Below, piece after piece: positions 5,767 through 8,274 of a stretch of 8,274 nt of DNA. Numbering within the stretch: position 1 is the stretch's first letter; every line of letters begins with the position of its first letter. Source of the DNA: Bdellovibrionales bacterium (GTDB lineage: Bacteria; Bdellovibrionota; Bacteriovoracia; Bacteriovoracales; Bacteriovoracaceae); the NCBI GenBank assembly GCA_023250775.1, contig JAHFAA010000156.1:1-8274 (forward strand), read 5' to 3'. The notes beneath the pieces are model-generated. The model did no database searches. It was not told the origin of the DNA and saw nothing but the letters and a program-made list of their open reading frames with translations. A program made the position numbers and the translations under genes.

Positions 5767-6604
5767 CGAAATAAAAGCTGGAGCAAAAAAACTGACCACC
5801 AGGGATCTACGCAGTTGGAAGAAAGGCCCAACACGCCGATCACTTTCCGCACTCACCTGTTACGATTTTCAAACCGCACAACTCTTAAATGAAACCGAAC
5901 TGGACATGATTTTGGTGGGCGACAGTTTGGGCAATGTTATCTTGGGATATGATCATACTATCAGCGTCGAGCTGCATGAGATGGAAATTTTTGGCAAGGC
6001 CGTCCGTCGTGGCGCCCCCGGGAAATTTCTCATTATGGATATGCCCTTCGGAACCTACGCCACCTTCACTCAAGGCGTAGAAAATTGCTTGCACCTCTTC
6101 CAAAAAACTGGTGCCGAGGGTTTAAAACTAGAAGGGGCCTTTCCCCACGTTTTGGAAATTATCTCTCGCCTCACCAATTCAGGCGTCCCCGTCATGGGAC
6201 ACATTGGTCTCATTCCTCAATCTGTGCACGGTTTAGGCGGCCTTTATCAGCATGGTAAAGATGAAGTTTCACGTGAGCGTCTGGTGCGTGAGGCAAAATC
6301 GCTCGAACAGGCCGGCGTTTTCTCAATTGTTTTAGAGTGTATCGAAAAAACTGTCGCGGCCGAAATCACTCAGTCCGTAACTGTTCCTACCATCGGGATT
6401 GGCGCCGGTGTTGACGTCGACGGCCAGATTCTCGTCATCAATGATCTGCTCAAAATGGGCCCCAACCGCCCACCTAAATTTTGCCACCCCATTGCCGATT
6501 TCTACAGTTTAAAAAAAGAGGCCATCACAAGATATTTAGAAACTTTTAACCTTCCTTCAAACCCCACAAAAAAATATGAATTGGGCAACCACATACACTC
6601 TTGA
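5753..6604 (+). CDS. panB: 3-methyl-2-oxobutanoate hydroxymethyltransferase (ketopantoate synthase)
   Basis: PanB transfers a hydroxymethyl group from 5,10-methylenetetrahydrofolate to 2-ketoisovalerate, giving ketopantoate, the first committed step to pantothenate. The 283 residues form a complete (beta/alpha)8 enzyme. Key stretches are ALTCYDF (33-39), ILVGDSLG (53-60, metal and substrate residues D57 and S58), IMDMPFG (94-100, D96), GLKLEGA (123-129, K125 and E127), GHIGLIPQSVHGLGG (149-163), VLEC (193-196, E195 as the catalytic acid) and PTIGIGAG (212-219). Length and motif order match the family. The GTG start at 5753 has GGAG at 5742-5745, 7 bases upstream. The gene begins 14 bases before the stop of the KARI-like gene and overlaps coaX at its end by 29 bases, so it sits in a coupled operon. 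The last 25 residues are less typical but the catalytic core is intact. Confidence 0.97.
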   Translation: MSVYNEIKAGAKKLTTRDLRSWKKGPTRRSLSALTCYDFQTAQLLNETELDMILVGDSLGNVILGYDHTISVELHEMEIFGKAVRRGAPGKFLIMDMPFGTYATFTQGVENCLHLFQKTGAEGLKLEGAFPHVLEIISRLTNSGVPVMGHIGLIPQSVHGLGGLYQHGKDEVSRERLVREAKSLEQAGVFSIVLECIEKTVAAEITQSVTVPTIGIGAGVDVDGQILVINDLLKMGPNRPPKFCHPIADFYSLKKEAITRYLETFNLPSNPTKKYELGNHIHS

Positions 6605-7373
6605 TTTAGGAAATTCCAACCCGTCCGTGGGCGAGTTTCTGAATAATGAATTAATCAGTGTCATCCCGCTTATTCAATTTTTGCAAGGCCCCCGAATTCC
6701 TGGGGCCGTCAGTATTTGTTCAGAAGTCCGAACCCATTTACCCCCCGACCTTGTCGCCGAACTAAAACCCATGTCCCCTGTGGATTATTTCACGGCGGGA
6801 AGACTCTTTAACTTACCCGTTCACTACGCCACGACCTTAGGCGCCGATCGCCTGGTTCAAGCCTATGCACTTTTCAACGAATTTTTTACAACGGAAAATG
6901 CACAAGCGAGCTCCATTCAACTGATCGACAGCGGAACTTTTACCACCGTCGATTTGATCACCGCCAATGGATTTGAGGGCGGTCACATTATTCCGGGCCT
7001 CAACTTATTGTCGCGCAGTTTTACCATGGGTGAAAAACTTCCGGCGCTTACACTTGAGCAAGTGGTGGCGTTTTATCCACGCAAAGATGAAATGCCCCAG
7101 ACCACCCACCACGCCATGGGTCTGGGTGTCTGGCAAATGCTGAAAGGTTTTTTTACTGAGTGGCATCGCCAACATCGTCCTGAAAAAATTATTCTCACAG
7201 GTGGGCAGGCGCAAGTATTACTTCCCTTGTTGCGGGAAATTTCTTCGACATCAATTGAAGTTCGTTCAAACCTAATTCATCATGCACTTTTTTCTTTGGC
7301 CCACAAAATTGTGGATGAAAATCTTCATAGAATTTCATCTCCCCTCGAGGAACCTTTATGTCCAACATATTAA
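6576..7373 (+). CDS. coaX: Type III pantothenate kinase (CoaX), divergent
   Basis: CoaX phosphorylates pantothenate with ATP, the first step from vitamin to CoA. Type III enzymes are known for needing a monovalent cation and for escaping CoA feedback inhibition. The 265 residues keep the ASKHA-fold landmarks: LDLGNSN (9-15, D10), TLGADRL (87-93, D91), IDSGTFTTVDLI (117-128, D118), GGHIIPGL (135-142) and ILTGGQ (206-211). The segment between the first phosphate motif and the AVSICSEV strand is about 20 residues shorter than in Thermotoga CoaX as remembered, and lacks the usual T-x-DE piece. The usual G-x-x-T lead into the AMGLG turn is altered as well. The ATG at 6576 has no Shine-Dalgarno and lies 29 bases inside the end of panB. 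A later start would lose the first motif, so coupling with panB translation is likely. The family call is good, and activity should not be assumed to be normal. Confidence 0.9.
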   Translation: MNWATTYTLDLGNSNPSVGEFLNNELISVIPLIQFLQGPRIPGAVSICSEVRTHLPPDLVAELKPMSPVDYFTAGRLFNLPVHYATTLGADRLVQAYALFNEFFTTENAQASSIQLIDSGTFTTVDLITANGFEGGHIIPGLNLLSRSFTMGEKLPALTLEQVVAFYPRKDEMPQTTHHAMGLGVWQMLKGFFTEWHRQHRPEKIILTGGQAQVLLPLLREISSTSIEVRSNLIHHALFSLAHKIVDENLHRISSPLEEPLCPTY

Positions 7374-8274
7374 TCGGCGTCACGGGTTCTGTTGCGGCCT
7401 ATCGAATGTTGGATGTCACTCGCGGTCTGGTCAAGGCCGGTCACAAAGTACGTATCATTCTTTCCAAAGGCGGACTGGAATTTGTTCGTCCCGAAGTTTT
7501 TAAATATTTGGGCGCCGATGCGGTCTATACACCTCACGATGATTTTGTCCCTCAAGCCAGCTCTGATCTGCCAGGCACTGTTCTTCACATCAATCTGGCC
7601 AAATGGGCCGATCGGATCGTGCTGGCACCTTTGTCGGCCAACACCTTGGCAAAAGTGAGTCATGGCATGGCCGATGATTTACTCTGCTCAGTCGTTTTAG
7701 CAAAACGTGCAGGAACGCCTCTCTTGCTCTACCCGGCCATGAATGTGCTCATGTGGAACAACCCGCTGGTGCAGGAAAATTGCCAGCGACTGCAAAAATT
7801 TCCTGATATTTTTATCCATCCACCGATGGAAGGTGAGCTGGTTTGCGGTGATGAGGGACAAGGCAAGCTTCCCAGTGTTGAAACCATGCTGGATACCATT
7901 CCCTTCGCCATGCCCGCCAACACCATGACTAGGCCAGCGATTCTGATCTCCACCGGGGCGACAGTTGTGCCGCTGGATCCGGTTCGTTTTTTAACAAATC
8001 CTTCTTCTGGCATTACAGGATTTCATCTGGCGCAAGAGGCCCATCGTCAAGGCCATCCCGTGACGCTATTGCACGGACGCTACTCCACAGAACGCATTAA
8101 AAATTTACAGCATCTGCCCGGTGTGAAGCTGATGTCCCTGGATACTCCTGATGATTTTTTACAAGCGGTGGAAAAATTGTGGCCGAAGCATGAAGTTTAC
8201 ATCTCGGCCGCGGCCATTGGAGATATTCTTTTCACCAAGCAATGGGAAGGAAAGCTAAAAAAGACCTCGCTTCC
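7358..8274 (+). CDS. coaBC: Bifunctional phosphopantothenoylcysteine decarboxylase/phosphopantothenate-cysteine ligase (CoaBC, Dfp), cut by right edge
   Basis: CoaBC joins cysteine to 4'-phosphopantothenate using CTP (CoaB) and then decarboxylates the product with FMN (CoaC), giving 4'-phosphopantetheine. The 305 visible codons include the whole CoaC domain. It has GVTGSVAAYR at 7-16, H77 in LHINLA as catalytic histidine, LSANTLAK at 92-99, PAMNVLMWNNP at 126-136 (N129) and CGDEGQGKL at 163-171 (C163). The CoaB domain begins at about 194 with ISTGATVVPLDPVRF and TNPSSG (N214), and reaches KLKK at 299-302, the K-x-K-K motif of this ligase. Family length is about 400, so about 100 residues are missing on the right. 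CoaB shows some changes: GITG for the usual GKMG, and AIGDIL for the usual VADYR. The ATG at 7358 has GAGG at 7347-7350 and overlaps coaX by 16 bases. Confidence 0.95.
   Translation, partial: MSNILIGVTGSVAAYRMLDVTRGLVKAGHKVRIILSKGGLEFVRPEVFKYLGADAVYTPHDDFVPQASSDLPGTVLHINLAKWADRIVLAPLSANTLAKVSHGMADDLLCSVVLAKRAGTPLLLYPAMNVLMWNNPLVQENCQRLQKFPDIFIHPPMEGELVCGDEGQGKLPSVETMLDTIPFAMPANTMTRPAILISTGATVVPLDPVRFLTNPSSGITGFHLAQEAHRQGHPVTLLHGRYSTERIKNLQHLPGVKLMSLDTPDDFLQAVEKLWPKHEVYISAAAIGDILFTKQWEGKLKKTSL

Noticed and set aside
5553..5852. A minus-strand frame of 99 codons across the KARI-like/panB junction
   Set aside because: It is a shadow of two well-supported genes, with no ribosome site and no domain.
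1..8274. Mobile elements, CRISPR arrays, tRNA or rRNA genes, and phage genes
   Set aside because: No terminal inverted repeats, transposase or integrase motifs, regularly spaced repeats or tRNA-like cloverleaf sequences were seen on either strand.

Overview
The window looks like chromosomal DNA from a Gram-negative bacterium. GC content is in the mid to high 40s by eye. A KdsD/KpsF sugar-phosphate isomerase (LPS Kdo pathway), a BamC-like lipoprotein and YacG (mainly a proteobacterial protein) point to a proteobacterium or relative. The tightly packed genes, alanine/proline-rich envelope proteins and mixed ATG/GTG/TTG starts would suit a deltaproteobacterial or Bdellovibrionota-type lineage. 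That placement is a guess from style, not from a marker gene. No mobile element, tRNA, rRNA, CRISPR array or phage gene was seen. Coding density is very high, and the longest gene-free stretch is about 106 bases.

Layout. (1) 1-357, minus strand: 5' part of a kdsD/kpsF-type arabinose-5-phosphate isomerase gene, cut by the left edge. (2) 435-980, plus: a BamC-like lipoprotein, divergent from kdsD. Its stop codon overlaps the stop of the next gene within a shared CTAG. (3) 977-2783, minus: a two-gene unit of a membrane-anchored coiled-coil protein followed by an exported HEAT-repeat protein. (4) 2890-4756, minus: a class IV aminotransferase, then the zinc protein YacG, then an inositol-monophosphatase-family enzyme. 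Spacing is 10 and 0 bases. (5) 4807-8274, plus: a ketol-acid reductoisomerase (KARI, IlvC family) relative, panB, a type III pantothenate kinase (coaX) and coaBC, the last cut by the right edge. Each pair in this last group overlaps by 14 to 29 bases.

How the genes work together. The plus-strand group on the right is a coenzyme A pathway cluster. PanB makes ketopantoate, CoaX phosphorylates pantothenate, and CoaBC adds cysteine and decarboxylates. The missing reduction, ketopantoate to pantoate, would normally be done by PanE. In its place stands a full-length KARI-family protein that keeps the catalytic and metal-binding residues but has changes around the substrate pocket. This is the most interesting point in the window: a KARI-fold enzyme that may act as a dedicated ketopantoate reductase. 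The alternative is an ordinary though divergent branched-chain amino acid enzyme supplying the PanB precursor. panC, panD and coaD are not in the window. The class IV aminotransferase is divergent from this cluster and shares a 50-base control region with it. It could be a PabC-, IlvE- or D-amino-acid-type enzyme.

The left half concerns the cell envelope: LPS sugar synthesis, a possible outer-membrane assembly lipoprotein, and two uncharacterised envelope proteins.
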